A stretch of DNA of 64,000 bases from Saccharothrix algeriensis (GTDB lineage Bacteria; Actinomycetota; Actinomycetes; Mycobacteriales; Pseudonocardiaceae), in the NCBI RefSeq assembly GCF_016907655.1, contig NZ_JAFBCL010000001.1, positions 3,382,001 through 3,446,000 on the forward strand, written 5' to 3'. The position numbers and the translations under genes are program-made. The notes beneath the pieces were generated by a model that did no database searches, was not told where the DNA came from, and saw nothing but the letters and a program-made list of their open reading frames with translations. Shown here piece by piece: positions 25,546 to 35,182 of this stretch (positions are counted from its first letter, which is position 1; each line of letters opens with the position of its first letter).

Positions 25546-26529
25546 TCAGCCGGCCGCGCGGCGCCGCGCCCAGGTGCGGGCCAGCGCGCCGGCCACGCAG
25601 GACAGCGCCAGCACGGCCGGCAGCACGGGGGCCGCCACGCCGCCCCCGGCGCCGGGCAGGGCGGTGGCGCGGCCCGCGGTCTGCGTGCCGTCCGCGCCGA
25701 GCAGGCCGTAGCCGGGGACGTCGCCGCCGTGGCGCGCGCCCGGCGGGGAGAGCCGCCCGAGCGCCGCGGACGGCAGCGCGCCGTGGCCGAACAGCGGCAC
25801 GCGGCCGAACGGGTTCGAGCCGTGCGGCGGCAGGTCGGTCCCGCCCACGCCGCCGACCGGGGCGGAGCCGCCCGCCAGGCCGCCGCCGGGCCGGTCGGCG
25901 CCGGGGGTGCCGGCGCCCGGGTCGCCGGTGCCCGGGGTGCCGCCGGGCTGCCCGCCGCCCGGTCGGTCGGTCGGCGGTGCGCCGGGGTCGGGCGCCGGCT
26001 CGTCCCCCGGCAGGCCCGGCACCCGGCCGGTGGCCTGCTCGGCGGCGTCGGCGATCGCCTTCGAGCCGTCCCGGACGGGCGCGGCGGCGGTGTTCACGCC
26101 GGTCACGGCCACGCCGCAGAGCGCCGACAGGGTGGTCCGCACGTCGTGGGCCAGGGTGGCGGCGACCGGGCCGAGCAGTGCGATCCCGTCCAGCTCCGCC
26201 ACGACCGCGTCGGCGATCCGGCCGCCGGTGATGACGCCGGATCCGGTGGGGATCGAGCCGACCGGGATGGGCGGCAGCGCCGTGAACGCCCGGCGGAAGG
26301 GCTCGGCCAGCGGCGGCCCGAGCAGCGGGACGGCCCGGACCAGGTCGGTCACCGGCTGCACGACCGCCGCGGGGCTCAGCGCCACCGGGGTGCCGGGCGC
26401 GCCCCGGACGGTGGTCGCGCACTCGCCGACCACCACCGGTTCGGCCGCGTCGGCGGTGCCGGACCCGGCGGCGCCGACCGCGAGCGCCACGGCCGCCGCG
26501 GCCACCGGGCGGGTGAGTCGGGTCCGCAT
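25546..26529 (-). CDS. Secreted, membrane-anchored Pro/Gly-rich protein of unknown function
   Basis: 327 residues. The signal peptide is MRTRLTRPVAAAAVALAVGAAGSGTADAAE. Residues 30-180 are a mixed domain with two cysteines (GECATTV, SALCGVAV) that may form a disulphide. Residues of about 180-230 are a Gly/Pro/Asp-rich linker (PGTGDPGAGTPGADRPGGG). The C-terminus has a membrane helix (VAAPVLPAVLALSCVAGALA) and a basic end (RTWARRRAAG), an anchor similar to sortase substrates, but no LPXTG-like motif is seen. The gene lies between rpsF and the divergent nfo gene. It is part of the insertion in an otherwise conserved block, and its role is unknown. Confidence 0.75.
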   Translation of the reverse strand: MRTRLTRPVAAAAVALAVGAAGSGTADAAEPVVVGECATTVRGAPGTPVALSPAAVVQPVTDLVRAVPLLGPPLAEPFRRAFTALPPIPVGSIPTGSGVITGGRIADAVVAELDGIALLGPVAATLAHDVRTTLSALCGVAVTGVNTAAAPVRDGSKAIADAAEQATGRVPGLPGDEPAPDPGAPPTDRPGGGQPGGTPGTGDPGAGTPGADRPGGGLAGGSAPVGGVGGTDLPPHGSNPFGRVPLFGHGALPSAALGRLSPPGARHGGDVPGYGLLGADGTQTAGRATALPGAGGGVAAPVLPAVLALSCVAGALARTWARRRAAG

Positions 26530-26694
26530 GTCCGGCCTCCCTGAGCCTGCCCCGAACCGGGCGTCCGCACCGTCCCCTACTTACGGGTAACGAGCGTAGG
26601 GCCTCGTGGTGACGTGCGTCGCGCCCGGTGCGAACACTTTTCGTATCGGCGGTCCCGGCCACTTCGTCACCCCTCCCGACTACTCTGCACTGTC

Positions 26695-27465
26695 ATGCGC
26701 ATCGGAGCCCACGTCCGGGACGACGACCCGCTGGGCGCCGCAGCCGCTCGCGGGGCCGAGGTCGTCCAGTTCTTCCTGGCCGACCCGCAGGGGTGGAAGG
26801 CGCCGCAGCCGCACCCCCGGGCGGACGCGCTGCTGGCCTCCGACCTGGACGTCTTCGTCCACGCCCCGTACGTCGCGAACGTGGCGTCGCTGAACAACCG
26901 CATCCGCATCCCGTCCCGCAAGCTGGTCCTCCAGCACGCCACCGCCGCGGCCGGGGTCGGCGCCAAGGGCCTGGTCGTGCACGGCGGCCACGTCGCCAAG
27001 GGCGACGACCCGGCCGACGGCATCGCGAACTGGCGCAAGATGTTCGAGCGGCAGGCCGCCGACGGCGGCTTCGCGGTCCCGGTCCTGATCGAGAACACCG
27101 CGGGCGGCGACAACGCGATGGCCCGCTCGTTCGACGTGCTGGCCCGGCTGTGGGACGCGGTGGGCGGGTTCGGCGCCGGGTTCTGCCTGGACACCTGCCA
27201 CGCGTTCGCCGCCGGCGAGGACCTGGTCGGCGTCGTGGACCGGGTCAAGGCCATCACCGGGCGCATCGACCTGGTGCACCTGAACAGCTCGCGGGACCCG
27301 TTCGGCTCCGCCCGCGACCGGCACGCCAACATCGCGACGGGCACCGTCGACCCCGGTCAGCTGGTCGCGGTGGCCGCCGCGGCGGGCGCGCCGGTGCTGG
27401 TCGAGACCCCGGACGAGGGGCAGGCGGAGGACATCGCGTTCCTCCGCGAGCACCTGGGTCGATGA
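26695..27465 (+). CDS. nfo: Endonuclease IV (apurinic/apyrimidinic endonuclease)
   Basis: 256 residues starting [35 protein letters not shown]. Endonuclease IV features: [43 protein letters not shown] (metal Glu), [15 protein letters not shown] (Asp, His) and [21 protein letters not shown]. It cleaves 5' of AP sites in base excision repair using three Zn ions. No Shine-Dalgarno is seen; a TACTCT hexamer ends 8 nt before the ATG, so a leaderless transcript is plausible. Its TGA overlaps the ATG of the next gene (ATGA), linking it to a glycosyltransferase. Confidence 0.93.
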   Translation: MRIGAHVRDDDPLGAAAARGAEVVQFFLADPQGWKAPQPHPRADALLASDLDVFVHAPYVANVASLNNRIRIPSRKLVLQHATAAAGVGAKGLVVHGGHVAKGDDPADGIANWRKMFERQAADGGFAVPVLIENTAGGDNAMARSFDVLARLWDAVGGFGAGFCLDTCHAFAAGEDLVGVVDRVKAITGRIDLVHLNSSRDPFGSARDRHANIATGTVDPGQLVAVAAAAGAPVLVETPDEGQAEDIAFLREHLGR

Positions 27466-28853
27466 GCGCGGCGCGAGAGGCGGCGGTCGCGCCCGGGCGG
27501 GTGGGCGGGCGGGCGCGGCGGCTGGGCCGGTCCGCGCTGGCCGCGCTGGTCCTCCTGTGCGGGGTGACCCTGCTGCTCGGCTTCGCCAACAAGGACCGCT
27601 GCACGGGGCCCGAGTTCGACCAGTGGGGCCGCAGCCAGCCCGACTACAACGAGCGCAACAAGGGCGAGGTCTGCTACTCCGACATCCAGCACCTGTGGAT
27701 CGGCCGGGACGTCGACCGGCACGTCTTCCCCTACGTCAACGGCGGCATCGACGCCGGCGGCGCGCTGGTCGGCGGCACGGTCGAGTACCCGGTGCTGACC
27801 GGCCTGCTGATCTGGGCCGGCGCGGCCTTCGCGCACACCGACGCGTCCTTCCTGCTGTTCTCCGCGCTGCTGATGGCGCCCTTCGGGCTGGCGACGGCGT
27901 GGCTGCTGGGCAGGCTGAGCGGGTGGCGGGCGCTGCTGTGGGCGATCGGGCCGCCGATGGTGCTCTACGCGTTCCACAACTGGGACCTGCCGGTCGCGTT
28001 CTGCGCGGTGGCGGCGGTGTACGTCGTGCACCGGGGCTGGGGCCGCGCGCCGCGGCCGCTGGCCGACCGCGCGGTGGTCGCGGCGGTGCTGCTCGGGCTC
28101 GGGTTCGCGTTCAAGATCTACCCGGCGGCGTTCGTGCTGCCGCTGTGCCTGTACGTGCTGACCGGCGGGCGGGGCGGGCGGGAGGGGCCGCGCTACGACT
28201 GGGCGGGCGTGGTCCGGGTGCTCACCGCCGCGGCGGTCACCGTGGTGCTGGTCAACCTGCCGTTCGCGCTGATCGGGTTCGAGGGCTGGCGGGCCTCGTT
28301 CACGTTCCAGCAGCTGCGCCGCGTGGACATCACCACGAACTCGGTCTGGTTCTGGTCGCTGCGGCCGTTCATGCCCGACGAGTCGATGCAGGCGCTGGTG
28401 GGCGTCCTGTCGCCGCTGAGCGTCCTGGCGTCGTTCGCGCTGGCCTGCTGGATCGGCTGGCGGCGGTTCCGGCGCGAGGGCGCCTACCCGTGGGTGCAGG
28501 TGTCGGCGGCCATGCTGTGCGGGTTCCTGCTGCTGCACAAGGTGCACTCGCCGCAGTACACGCTGTGGCTGGTGCCGATGTTCGTGCTGCTGCGCATCCC
28601 GCTCGGGTGGGTGTTCGCCTACTTCGCGGCGGACCTCGCCATGGGCATCGGCATCTTCCGCTGGTACTACGCCATCGAGTTCGGGCAGCCCTCCGGCATC
28701 TACGACGGCTTCTCGGCGCAGGCCGTGGTGATCGGCGTGTGGGGCCGGGCCGCGCTGCTGGCGGCGCTGTTCTTCGTGTTCCTCGGGTCGCGGGTGTCGT
28801 TCCGGGACCGCCCGCCGGACCGGGAACCCGCGGCGGAGGTGGGCGCGACGTGA
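27462..28853 (+). CDS. GT87-type (DUF2029) polyprenol-phosphate-dependent glycosyltransferase, copy 1
   Basis: 463 residues with about ten membrane helices. After the first helix ([17 protein letters not shown]) comes the periplasmic loop [13 protein letters not shown]...[27 protein letters not shown]...[12 protein letters not shown], with the conserved acidic and VEYPVLTG motifs of this mannosyltransferase-like family. [17 protein letters not shown] is the conserved late motif. Such GT-C enzymes act outside the membrane with polyprenol-P-sugars, as in lipomannan or arabinan synthesis. The ATG overlaps the nfo stop (ATGA) and the TGA overlaps the next GTG (GTGA), making a tightly coupled three-gene operon. 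A paralogue lies at 29922. Confidence 0.85.
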   Translation: MSAAREAAVAPGRVGGRARRLGRSALAALVLLCGVTLLLGFANKDRCTGPEFDQWGRSQPDYNERNKGEVCYSDIQHLWIGRDVDRHVFPYVNGGIDAGGALVGGTVEYPVLTGLLIWAGAAFAHTDASFLLFSALLMAPFGLATAWLLGRLSGWRALLWAIGPPMVLYAFHNWDLPVAFCAVAAVYVVHRGWGRAPRPLADRAVVAAVLLGLGFAFKIYPAAFVLPLCLYVLTGGRGGREGPRYDWAGVVRVLTAAAVTVVLVNLPFALIGFEGWRASFTFQQLRRVDITTNSVWFWSLRPFMPDESMQALVGVLSPLSVLASFALACWIGWRRFRREGAYPWVQVSAAMLCGFLLLHKVHSPQYTLWLVPMFVLLRIPLGWVFAYFAADLAMGIGIFRWYYAIEFGQPSGIYDGFSAQAVVIGVWGRAALLAALFFVFLGSRVSFRDRPPDREPAAEVGAT

Positions 28854-29491
28854 CCGATCCGGACTTCCTGGCCACGACCCGGACCGCTTACGACGTGGTG
28901 GCCGCGGACTACGAGGAGCTGCTGCGCGACCACCTGGCCGGCTGCCCGGCGGACCGGGCGGTGCTCGGCGCGTTCGCCGAGCTGGTCACCGGCGAGGTCG
29001 CCGACGTGGGCTGCGGCCCCGGCCGGATCACCGCGCACCTCGCGGCGCTCGGCCTGGCCGCCTTCGGCGTCGACCTGTCGCCGCGGATGGTCGCCGTCGC
29101 CCGCTCCCGCCACCCGGGCCTGCGGTTCGAGGTCGGCTCGATGACGGGGCTGGACCTGCCCGACGCCGGCCTGGGCGGGGTCGTGGCGTGGTACTCGGTG
29201 ATCCACGTCCCGCCGGAGCACCACCCGGGCGTGTTCGCCGGGTTCCACCGCGTGCTGCGGCCCGGCGGCCACCTGCTGCTGGCGTTCCAGGCGGGCGACG
29301 AGCGCCGCGACATCACCGAGGGGTACGGCCACGAGATCACCATGAGCGCCTACCGGCTGCCGCCGGAGCGGGTCGCCGCGCAGCTCGTCGAGGCCGGCTT
29401 CAAGGTGCGCGCCACGCTGGTGCGCGCCCCGGAGCCGCAGGAGAAGACCCCGCAGGCTTACCTGCTGGCCCGCAGGCCGCAGGCCGGCTGA
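28850..29491 (+). CDS. Class I SAM-dependent methyltransferase
   Basis: 213 residues from GTG 28850, overlapping the previous stop as GTGA. SAM-binding motif I is VADVGCGPGRITAHLAALG, followed by FGVDLSPRMVAVARSRHPG (acidic residue after strand 2) and VVAWYSVIHVPPEHHPGVFAGFHRVLRPGGHLLLAFQAG. Late segments YRLPPERVAAQLVEAGF fit small-molecule methyltransferases. The substrate is unknown; the link to a GT87 enzyme could mean sugar or lipid methylation, as inference. Confidence 0.85.
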   Translation: MTDPDFLATTRTAYDVVAADYEELLRDHLAGCPADRAVLGAFAELVTGEVADVGCGPGRITAHLAALGLAAFGVDLSPRMVAVARSRHPGLRFEVGSMTGLDLPDAGLGGVVAWYSVIHVPPEHHPGVFAGFHRVLRPGGHLLLAFQAGDERRDITEGYGHEITMSAYRLPPERVAAQLVEAGFKVRATLVRAPEPQEKTPQAYLLARRPQAG

Positions 29492-29499
29492 CCCGCCGC

Positions 29500-29577
29500 C
29501 CCGGCCCCGGGAACCCGGTCCCGGGACCGCCGGCCCCGGGAGCCCGGTCCCGGCGGTCCCGCTCCGGCGGTCCCGCC
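29500..29577. repeat. GC-rich short repeats between convergent genes
   Basis: Two copies of a roughly 20-bp unit beginning GGCCCCGGGA and continuing CCCGGTCCCGG, plus related GGCGGTCCCG words, can fold into nested hairpins. It lies between the stops of the methyltransferase and the small secreted protein, where a bidirectional terminator is expected. Confidence 0.45.
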
Positions 29578-29802
29578 TCAGGAGCCCGGCAGCGCCGGGG
29601 GCTGCACCGGCTTCCCGTTGTGCACACCGCCCGTGCACTGCCAGGTGGCGCCGTCCTGGCCCGGCAGCGGCAGCCCGCCGCCCAGGAAGCACTGCAGCGG
29701 CGTCAGCTCGGCCTGCTGCGCCACCGCGGGCGCGGCGGCCCCGACCGCCACGCCGAACGCCAGCGCGGCCGCCGCCGCCATCGTCGTCACCCGTCGCACC
29801 AT
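29578..29802 (-). CDS. Small secreted protein with two cysteines
   Basis: 74 residues. A Sec signal peptide (MVRRVTTMAAAAALAFGVAVGAAAPAVAQQ) leaves a mature peptide of about 45 residues (ELTPLQCFLGGGLPLPGQ...TWQCTGGVHNGKPVQPP) with one probable disulphide. GGGAGCGATC lies just before the ATG. No family is recognised; the QCFLGGG...WQCTGG pattern occurs in small actinomycete exported proteins. Reality is supported by the signal peptide and ribosome site but not by homology that I can check. Confidence 0.65.
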   Translation of the reverse strand: MVRRVTTMAAAAALAFGVAVGAAAPAVAQQAELTPLQCFLGGGLPLPGQDGATWQCTGGVHNGKPVQPPALPGS

Positions 29803-29921
29803 GATCGCTCCCGTCCCCGGCCGCGTGTCGGCGGACCCCGGCTACCCGCTCCGGCGGGACAACTGCGCGACTTCACCCGCACGTGTGACGCCCGAGCACG
29901 CCGGCGCGGGGAGCCCCCCGG

Positions 29922-31475
29922 TCAGACCGGGACGGGGGCCTCGCGCCGCGGCCGCAGGCGCAGCACCCGCTCGTCCGGCGCGCCGTCGAGGAACCCGCCG
30001 CACGGGTCGTCGTCGCCGGCCCGCCGCACCAGGTCCCGCGACGGCCGGTAGACCTCCCGCACGACCAGCACGCACAGCGCGACCACCGCGACGTCCCGCA
30101 CCACCACCGCGCCCAGGAACCAGTCGATCGGCAGGCCCTTGTTGTCCGTGCCCAGGTAGAAGAACATCCGCGGCACCCAGACCAGCGCGTCCACCACCAT
30201 CCACGCCAGCAGCAGCCGCCAGCGCGGCAGCGCCAGCACCGCCAGGGGCACCAGCCACAGCGAGTACTGCGGGCTCCACACCTTGTTCGTCAGCAGGAAC
30301 GCCGCGACCACCAGGAACCCGAGCTGCGCCAGCCGGGGCCGGGTGGGCGCGGACAGCGCCACGTACCCGATCGCCGCGCAGCACAGCAGGAACAGCACCG
30401 CGCTGACCGTGTTGAGCACCTCCGGCGCCTGGCCCTGGACCAGGCCGGGGTCGAAGCCCTCCCAGCCGGTCCACTGCGCCACCACGTTGTACAGCGAGTC
30501 CGGGTCGACCCCGCGCTCGGTGTTGAGCCGGAAGAACTCCCGCCACCCGTCGGGGTAGAGGTAGGCGATCGGCGCGTTCACCGCCGCCCACGTCGCCAGC
30601 GCGGTGCCCAGCGCCGTCAGCCCCGCGCGCATCCGGCCGGCCCGCCAGCACAGCAGCAGCAGCGGCCCGAGCAGGAACAGCGGGTACAGCTTCGCCGCGC
30701 CGCCCAGCCCGAGCAGCACACCGGCCAGCACGGGCTTGCGGCGCGCCCACGCCAGCAGGCCCGCCGTCGCGAACGCCGTCGCCAGCGTGTCGAAGTTGGT
30801 GAACGCGTGCACCACCACCAGCGGCGACACGGCCACCATCGCGGCGTCCCACGGCCTGCGCCGGGCCAGCCGCAGCACCGCCCAGGTGGTCACCAGCCAC
30901 GCCAGCGCCAGCCACAGCGCGGTGATGTCGAAGTACACCACCACGGTCATCGGGTTGGGCAGCCAGCCGGACTCGGCGATCCGGGTCCAGCCCTGCGCCA
31001 TCCGCGCGTTGAACCACTGGAACACGCCGGTCAGCACCGGGTACTCCATGTACCGGACGTGCGCGGTCGGCTTGCCCTCGTCGTCGATCCAGGACGTCTT
31101 GTAGGGGAACGTCTCCGGCTTGTCCAGGCGCTCGGCCGTGTACAGCGGCACGGTGTCCGAGTAGCACATGGCGGTGAACTGCTTGCTGCCCCGCCAGTCC
31201 AGCTGCACGACCCCGTTCTGGTCGACGTACTGCTGGATGCACGGCGACTTCTGCACCCACGCGAACGCCAGCGTCACCACCGCCAGCAGCAGCACCACCC
31301 GCAGCGGCGTCCAGAACCACTGCCTGCCGACCGAGGCGTGCCTGCCGACCGGCCCGCCGAACGGCTTGGCCGCCGCCCGGGCCAACGGCTCGGTCCAGGT
31401 GGGGCGGACGCGCTCTGCGGGGCTGAGCGAATCGGTGTCGTCGTCGTTCGCCGTCTGCTGCGAAGGGCTGGCCAC
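29922..31475 (-). CDS. GT87-type glycosyltransferase, copy 2 (syntenic with mycobacterial Rv0051)
   Basis: 517 residues. A polar cytoplasmic N-terminus (1-60) precedes about ten membrane helices. The first external loop has [38 protein letters not shown]...[15 protein letters not shown], parallel to the copy at 27462 ([12 protein letters not shown]), and [16 protein letters not shown] is the late motif. It probably transfers a sugar from a polyprenyl phosphate to an envelope glycan. It lies directly after the bifunctional PBP gene on the same strand, as in mycobacteria, which supports a cell-wall role. Confidence 0.87.
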   Translation of the reverse strand: MASPSQQTANDDDTDSLSPAERVRPTWTEPLARAAAKPFGGPVGRHASVGRQWFWTPLRVVLLLAVVTLAFAWVQKSPCIQQYVDQNGVVQLDWRGSKQFTAMCYSDTVPLYTAERLDKPETFPYKTSWIDDEGKPTAHVRYMEYPVLTGVFQWFNARMAQGWTRIAESGWLPNPMTVVVYFDITALWLALAWLVTTWAVLRLARRRPWDAAMVAVSPLVVVHAFTNFDTLATAFATAGLLAWARRKPVLAGVLLGLGGAAKLYPLFLLGPLLLLCWRAGRMRAGLTALGTALATWAAVNAPIAYLYPDGWREFFRLNTERGVDPDSLYNVVAQWTGWEGFDPGLVQGQAPEVLNTVSAVLFLLCCAAIGYVALSAPTRPRLAQLGFLVVAAFLLTNKVWSPQYSLWLVPLAVLALPRWRLLLAWMVVDALVWVPRMFFYLGTDNKGLPIDWFLGAVVVRDVAVVALCVLVVREVYRPSRDLVRRAGDDDPCGGFLDGAPDERVLRLRPRREAPVPV

Positions 31476-31558
31476 CTGCCGGATGCTACGGGCCGGGGCG
31501 GACAGCCGCGGTGAAGCCGCTCGGGTCGCGCCGGCGCCGGGTTCGGGGCGGAACGGGA

Positions 31559-31589
31559 CGAGGCGCGCACCCCGGGGGTGCGCGCCTCG
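31559..31589 (-). terminator. 15-bp palindrome downstream of the PBP gene
   Basis: CGAGGCGCGCACCCC (31559-31573) and its exact complement (31575-31589) are separated by one base; the true loop is in the C/G centre. It lies 20 bp after the PBP stop and before the GT87 start on the same strand, so it may limit read-through between them. Confidence 0.65.
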
Positions 31590-31609
31590 CCGTCATCGGT
31601 CGACCGGGG

Positions 31610-34522
31610 CTATCTGGTCGGTGGACCGCCGCCGCCGATCGGGTCGGGATCCGGGTCGGGCACCGTCGTCGTCTGGCACAGCCGGCCGATGCACGTCGGC
31701 GGCGTCGGCCGCGTCGTCGTCGGGGGCGTCGTCGTCTCCTCGGTGGTCGGCCGCGTCGACGTGGTCGTGGTCGGCTTCTGCTCTTCTTCCTTCTTGGGCG
31801 TGGTCGTCGGGACGGTGGTGACGACCCGGCGCTTCTCGTACTCGCCCATCGGGTTGGCCTTCGGGAACTTCTCCGGCTGCGTCCCCTCCAGCGCCCGGTC
31901 CATGAACTTCCGCCAGATCTCGCCCGGCAGGTCCGAACCGAAGATCGCCTTGCCGTTGGCGTCCACCAGCGCCTCGTTGCCCTGGTCGCGTCCCATCCAG
32001 ACCGCCGTGGACAGCGACGGGGTGTACCCGACCATCCACGCCTTCGAGTTCTGCTCGGCCGAGCCCGGCAGCTCGTGGGTGCCGGTCTTGCCCGCGCACT
32101 CGCGCCGGCCCGCGCAGTCCAGCTCCGAGTACTTGATGACGGGCTTGAGCGACTCCGTCACGTTGTCGGCGATGTCCCGGCTCTTCTGCTGGTCGTCGCC
32201 GAACGCGCTGCGCGTCACGTCCTCGTGCTGCTTGAGCGGCTCGCCGTCGGCGCTGGTGATCTTCTTGATGAAGTACGGCTCGTGGTAGACGCCGCGCGCC
32301 GCGAACGACGCGTAGGCCGAGGCCATGTCGAACGGCCGCACCTGCGCCTCGCCACCACCGATGGCGATACCGGTGCCGGGAGGGCCGCCGTTCTCGCCGA
32401 CCAGGAGCTGCTTCTCCCGGCCGTCGACCTTCACCGTGCGCGGGATGCCCGCCTGGAACGCCGCCTCGGCCACTGCCTGCGGGCCGATCTCGTTGGCGAC
32501 CAGGTCGTAGAACACCGTGTTCAGCGACATCTCCATCGCCTCGCGCAACGAGCACTGCTTGCCGCAGGAGTTGTTGCGGTCCGACGAGTTGCGGATGACC
32601 ACGTCGTCGGCCGGACCGGGCCCGCCCGGGAAGGTCTTCGGGGAGACGCCGTCGTAGGTCGAGCCGAGGCCCTTGCCCCGTTGCAGCGCGGCCACCAGGT
32701 CGAACGGCTTGAACGACGACCCGGCCTCCTGGACGATGCCGCGCGCGTAGTCGATCCCGTTGCCGTCCATGCCCGCGTGGTAGGCCCTGACCGCGCCCGT
32801 GTGCGGGTCGATCGCGGTCAGCGACTGGCGCAGGCCCTCCGTCTGGCCCTCCATCACCTCTTTGATGACTTCTTCCGCGGCGGTCTGCATCTCCGGGTCG
32901 ATGGTGGTGTGGATCGTGATGCCGGACTGGTGGGCCTGCTTCATGTCCCAGCCCAGGCCGTTCTCCTTGTCCTCCAGCTCGGCGAGGACCTGGTTCTGGA
33001 TCAGCAGCCGCGGGCCCTCCAGGCCGCTCTGCTGCACCTCGGCCAGCGGTCGCAGCGGCGGCGGGGTCCGCTCCGCCTCCCGGTACTCCTTGGTGATCCA
33101 GTTGAACCGCAGCAGCTGGTCCATCGCGTGGTTCCAGCGGAAGGTGACGTACTCGGTGTCCTCGGACAGGCTGGGGCTCTGGATCATGCCCGCGAGCAGG
33201 GCGCACTCGGACGGCGTGAGGTCGTTCAGGTTCTCCTTGTTGAAGTAGACCTTCGCGGCCTCCTTCACGCCGTACGCGGAGCGGCCGAGGTAGATGGTGT
33301 TCAGGTAGGCGGTGAGGATGTCCCTCTTGTCCTGCTGCTCGGACATCTTGTACGCCTTGACCAGCTCGGTGAACTTCCGGCTCAGCGTGTTGTCGTCCTG
33401 CTGGCTGGCCTGCTTCACGTACTGCTGGGTGAGGCCCGAGCCACCGCTGTTCCGGTCGGTCACCTGGTACCAGACGGCGCGCGCGATGGCGGTGAAGTCG
33501 AAGCCCGGGTTGGTCTCGAAGGTCGGGTCCTCGACCGCGAACACGGCCCGCTTGAGCTGTTCGGGCAGGTCCTCGTACTTGACCAGGGTCCGGTTCGCGC
33601 CCGACGGCGCGATCTTGGTCATCACGGACTCGTCGTCGTAGAGGATGGTGACGACCTTGGCCTGCTCGGCCGCGACCTGCTCCGGGTTCGGGACGATCAC
33701 CAGCTGGTAGGCGATGGCGAACGCGACGATCGGCCCGAGGATCAGCAGGAACAGGCCGACGTAGCCGATGCGGCGCACCCGGCGCCAGACCTTGCGCCGG
33801 CGGAGGGCCTTGGCCTCCTCCGGGGTCGGCTCGTCGTCGTACTCGTCCTCGTAGAACGGCTCGATCGCGATCTCGTCCTCGCGGTGCGTGAGGAGTTCGG
33901 GCTCGCGGGCGACGGTCTGGTGCACCGGGGGGAGCAGGTCGGTCGGCTCCTCGCCGGGCCGGCGGGGGCCGCCGGGCACGGCCGGGCCGCCCATCGGGGG
34001 GCGGCCGGGCGGGACGGGGCCGTGGGGCCGGCGGATGCCGCCGGGGGGCGTGCCGGCGCGCCCGGCGCCCCTGGGCACCTGCCGCGTCGCGTTGGGGTCG
34101 GCGCCCGCCGCGCCGGGCGGCGGGGTGTTCGGGCCGCCGGGGCGGGCCGGGCCGCCGGGCCTGCCGCCCGGCGCGCCGGGGCCGCCCTGCTCGGGGCGAC
34201 GACCGGGGCCGCCCTGGGGGATGCCGCCCGGCGGGGTGCCCGCGCCGCGGGGACCGCCGCCCTGCGGGATCCCGCCCGGCGGGGTGCCCGGCGGGCGACC
34301 GCCCTGCGGACCGCCGGGGGGCGGGGTCCGGGGGATGCCGCCGGGGGGCGTGCCGGGGCGGGGACCGCCCTGCGGGCGCGCGAAACCACCTGGTGGGGTG
34401 TTCGGACGCTCCGGCTGATCCCCGGCTCCGCGGCGTGGTGCGTGCGCTCCGCCGTCCGGGTCCTCCCCGGTCGGCCACTGCGGCTCGCCGCCACGTTGCC
34501 TGTCGTCATGCTGGTCGTTCAC
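31610..34522 (-). CDS. Class A penicillin-binding protein (transglycosylase/transpeptidase), PonA1-like
   Basis: 970 residues from GTG 34522, with GGAGG 7 nt upstream. Residues 1-180 are a Pro/Gly-rich cytoplasmic tail with repeated TPPGGIP units. A basic/acidic stretch and one membrane helix (IGYVGLFLLILGPIVAFAIAYQLVIV, about 255-280) follow. The GT51 transglycosylase domain has AVEDPTFETNPGFDFTAIARA and GGSGLTQQYVKQAS. The transpeptidase active site shows SxxK (GSSFKPF), SxN (MSLNTVF) and KTG (AGKTGTHELPG). The last 70 residues are Pro/Thr-rich and extracytoplasmic. It builds and cross-links peptidoglycan. Gene order with the DUF5318, PadR and ino1 genes matches mycobacterial ponA1. Confidence 0.95.
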   Translation of the reverse strand: MNDQHDDRQRGGEPQWPTGEDPDGGAHAPRRGAGDQPERPNTPPGGFARPQGGPRPGTPPGGIPRTPPPGGPQGGRPPGTPPGGIPQGGGPRGAGTPPGGIPQGGPGRRPEQGGPGAPGGRPGGPARPGGPNTPPPGAAGADPNATRQVPRGAGRAGTPPGGIRRPHGPVPPGRPPMGGPAVPGGPRRPGEEPTDLLPPVHQTVAREPELLTHREDEIAIEPFYEDEYDDEPTPEEAKALRRRKVWRRVRRIGYVGLFLLILGPIVAFAIAYQLVIVPNPEQVAAEQAKVVTILYDDESVMTKIAPSGANRTLVKYEDLPEQLKRAVFAVEDPTFETNPGFDFTAIARAVWYQVTDRNSGGSGLTQQYVKQASQQDDNTLSRKFTELVKAYKMSEQQDKRDILTAYLNTIYLGRSAYGVKEAAKVYFNKENLNDLTPSECALLAGMIQSPSLSEDTEYVTFRWNHAMDQLLRFNWITKEYREAERTPPPLRPLAEVQQSGLEGPRLLIQNQVLAELEDKENGLGWDMKQAHQSGITIHTTIDPEMQTAAEEVIKEVMEGQTEGLRQSLTAIDPHTGAVRAYHAGMDGNGIDYARGIVQEAGSSFKPFDLVAALQRGKGLGSTYDGVSPKTFPGGPGPADDVVIRNSSDRNNSCGKQCSLREAMEMSLNTVFYDLVANEIGPQAVAEAAFQAGIPRTVKVDGREKQLLVGENGGPPGTGIAIGGGEAQVRPFDMASAYASFAARGVYHEPYFIKKITSADGEPLKQHEDVTRSAFGDDQQKSRDIADNVTESLKPVIKYSELDCAGRRECAGKTGTHELPGSAEQNSKAWMVGYTPSLSTAVWMGRDQGNEALVDANGKAIFGSDLPGEIWRKFMDRALEGTQPEKFPKANPMGEYEKRRVVTTVPTTTPKKEEEQKPTTTTSTRPTTEETTTPPTTTRPTPPTCIGRLCQTTTVPDPDPDPIGGGGPPTR

Positions 34523-34613
34523 GAAAAAGCCTCCCAGACCGGCGTGCCGTCGCACGCGGTTCGGTGGTCGTACGCCGTCGCCCTGGTGGACGACGCCCGG
34601 GGTCGGGAGTGGT

Positions 34614-35018
34614 TCACTCCGCCGCGGTCCTCCTCCGTGGCTTCCGAGAGCTCACGCCACGCGTTCCCAGGACGTATGACTGCACCAGGTGGTTCCAACT
34701 GCATGTGCGGCAAACTTCCACGACGTACACGGTGAACTCCTCGAAGAGGCTCGCCATGCGCGTCAGCTCGTCGACGGTGCGCGCGGAGCCGGCCGCGTGC
34801 TTGAGCTCGTCGCCGTAGACCCAGGACACCAGGGTCAGGGGTTCCTTGCGGCACACCGGGCAGGTCACGTCGCTCGGCCGGCCGTGGAACTTCGCAGCTC
34901 GCAGCAGGTACGGGCTCGCGTCGCAGACCTCCATGGTGCCCACTCGGCCCGCGTAGACCTCCGCCAGCAGCGCTCGGCGCTGCAGCGCGTAGTCCACGAC
35001 CTGCCGTTGGGTCAGCAC
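34614..35018 (-). CDS. DUF5318 family zinc-ribbon-like protein
   Basis: 134 residues. MLTQRQVVDYALQRRALLAEVYAGR followed by VCDASPYLLRAAKFHGRPSDVTCPVCRKEPLTLVSWVYGDEL and VVEVCRTCSWNHLVQSYVLG matches the DUF5318 family conserved beside ponA1 in actinobacteria. Cysteines in CPVC and CRTC are spaced to bind a zinc ion. It is cytoplasmic, with no signal or membrane segment. It precedes the PBP gene on the same strand by 91 bp and may be co-transcribed; the function is unknown. Confidence 0.88.
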   Translation of the reverse strand: MLTQRQVVDYALQRRALLAEVYAGRVGTMEVCDASPYLLRAAKFHGRPSDVTCPVCRKEPLTLVSWVYGDELKHAAGSARTVDELTRMASLFEEFTVYVVEVCRTCSWNHLVQSYVLGTRGVSSRKPRRRTAAE

Positions 35019-35128
35019 GGGACCAGAGTACGTGGCGGCCCGTCACCTTCGTTGGGCCGTTCAGGGCAGTGGCCGTGATCACGGTGTGACCTGGTGCGAT
35101 GCGCCACTTCTCGAGTCGTGGGCGGATG

Positions 35129-35141
35129 TATCGCACCGATA
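35129..35141. promoter_or_regulatory. Inverted repeat upstream of padR (candidate operator) and -10-like TATAGT
   Basis: TATCG-CAC-CGATA is a perfect 13-bp inverted repeat 41 bp before the padR GTG. It overlaps a -10-like TATAGT at 35140-35145. Position and symmetry suit autoregulation by the PadR protein. No clear -35 was seen. Confidence 0.5.
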
Positions 35142-35182
35142 TAGTCGGGACACCCATCGGCGGTGCGTGCGAGGAGGTGTGC

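Noticed and set aside
31511-34735. Long + strand open frame opposite the PBP gene
   Set aside because: Antisense to a gene with all GT51 and transpeptidase motifs; its composition is that of a shadow frame.
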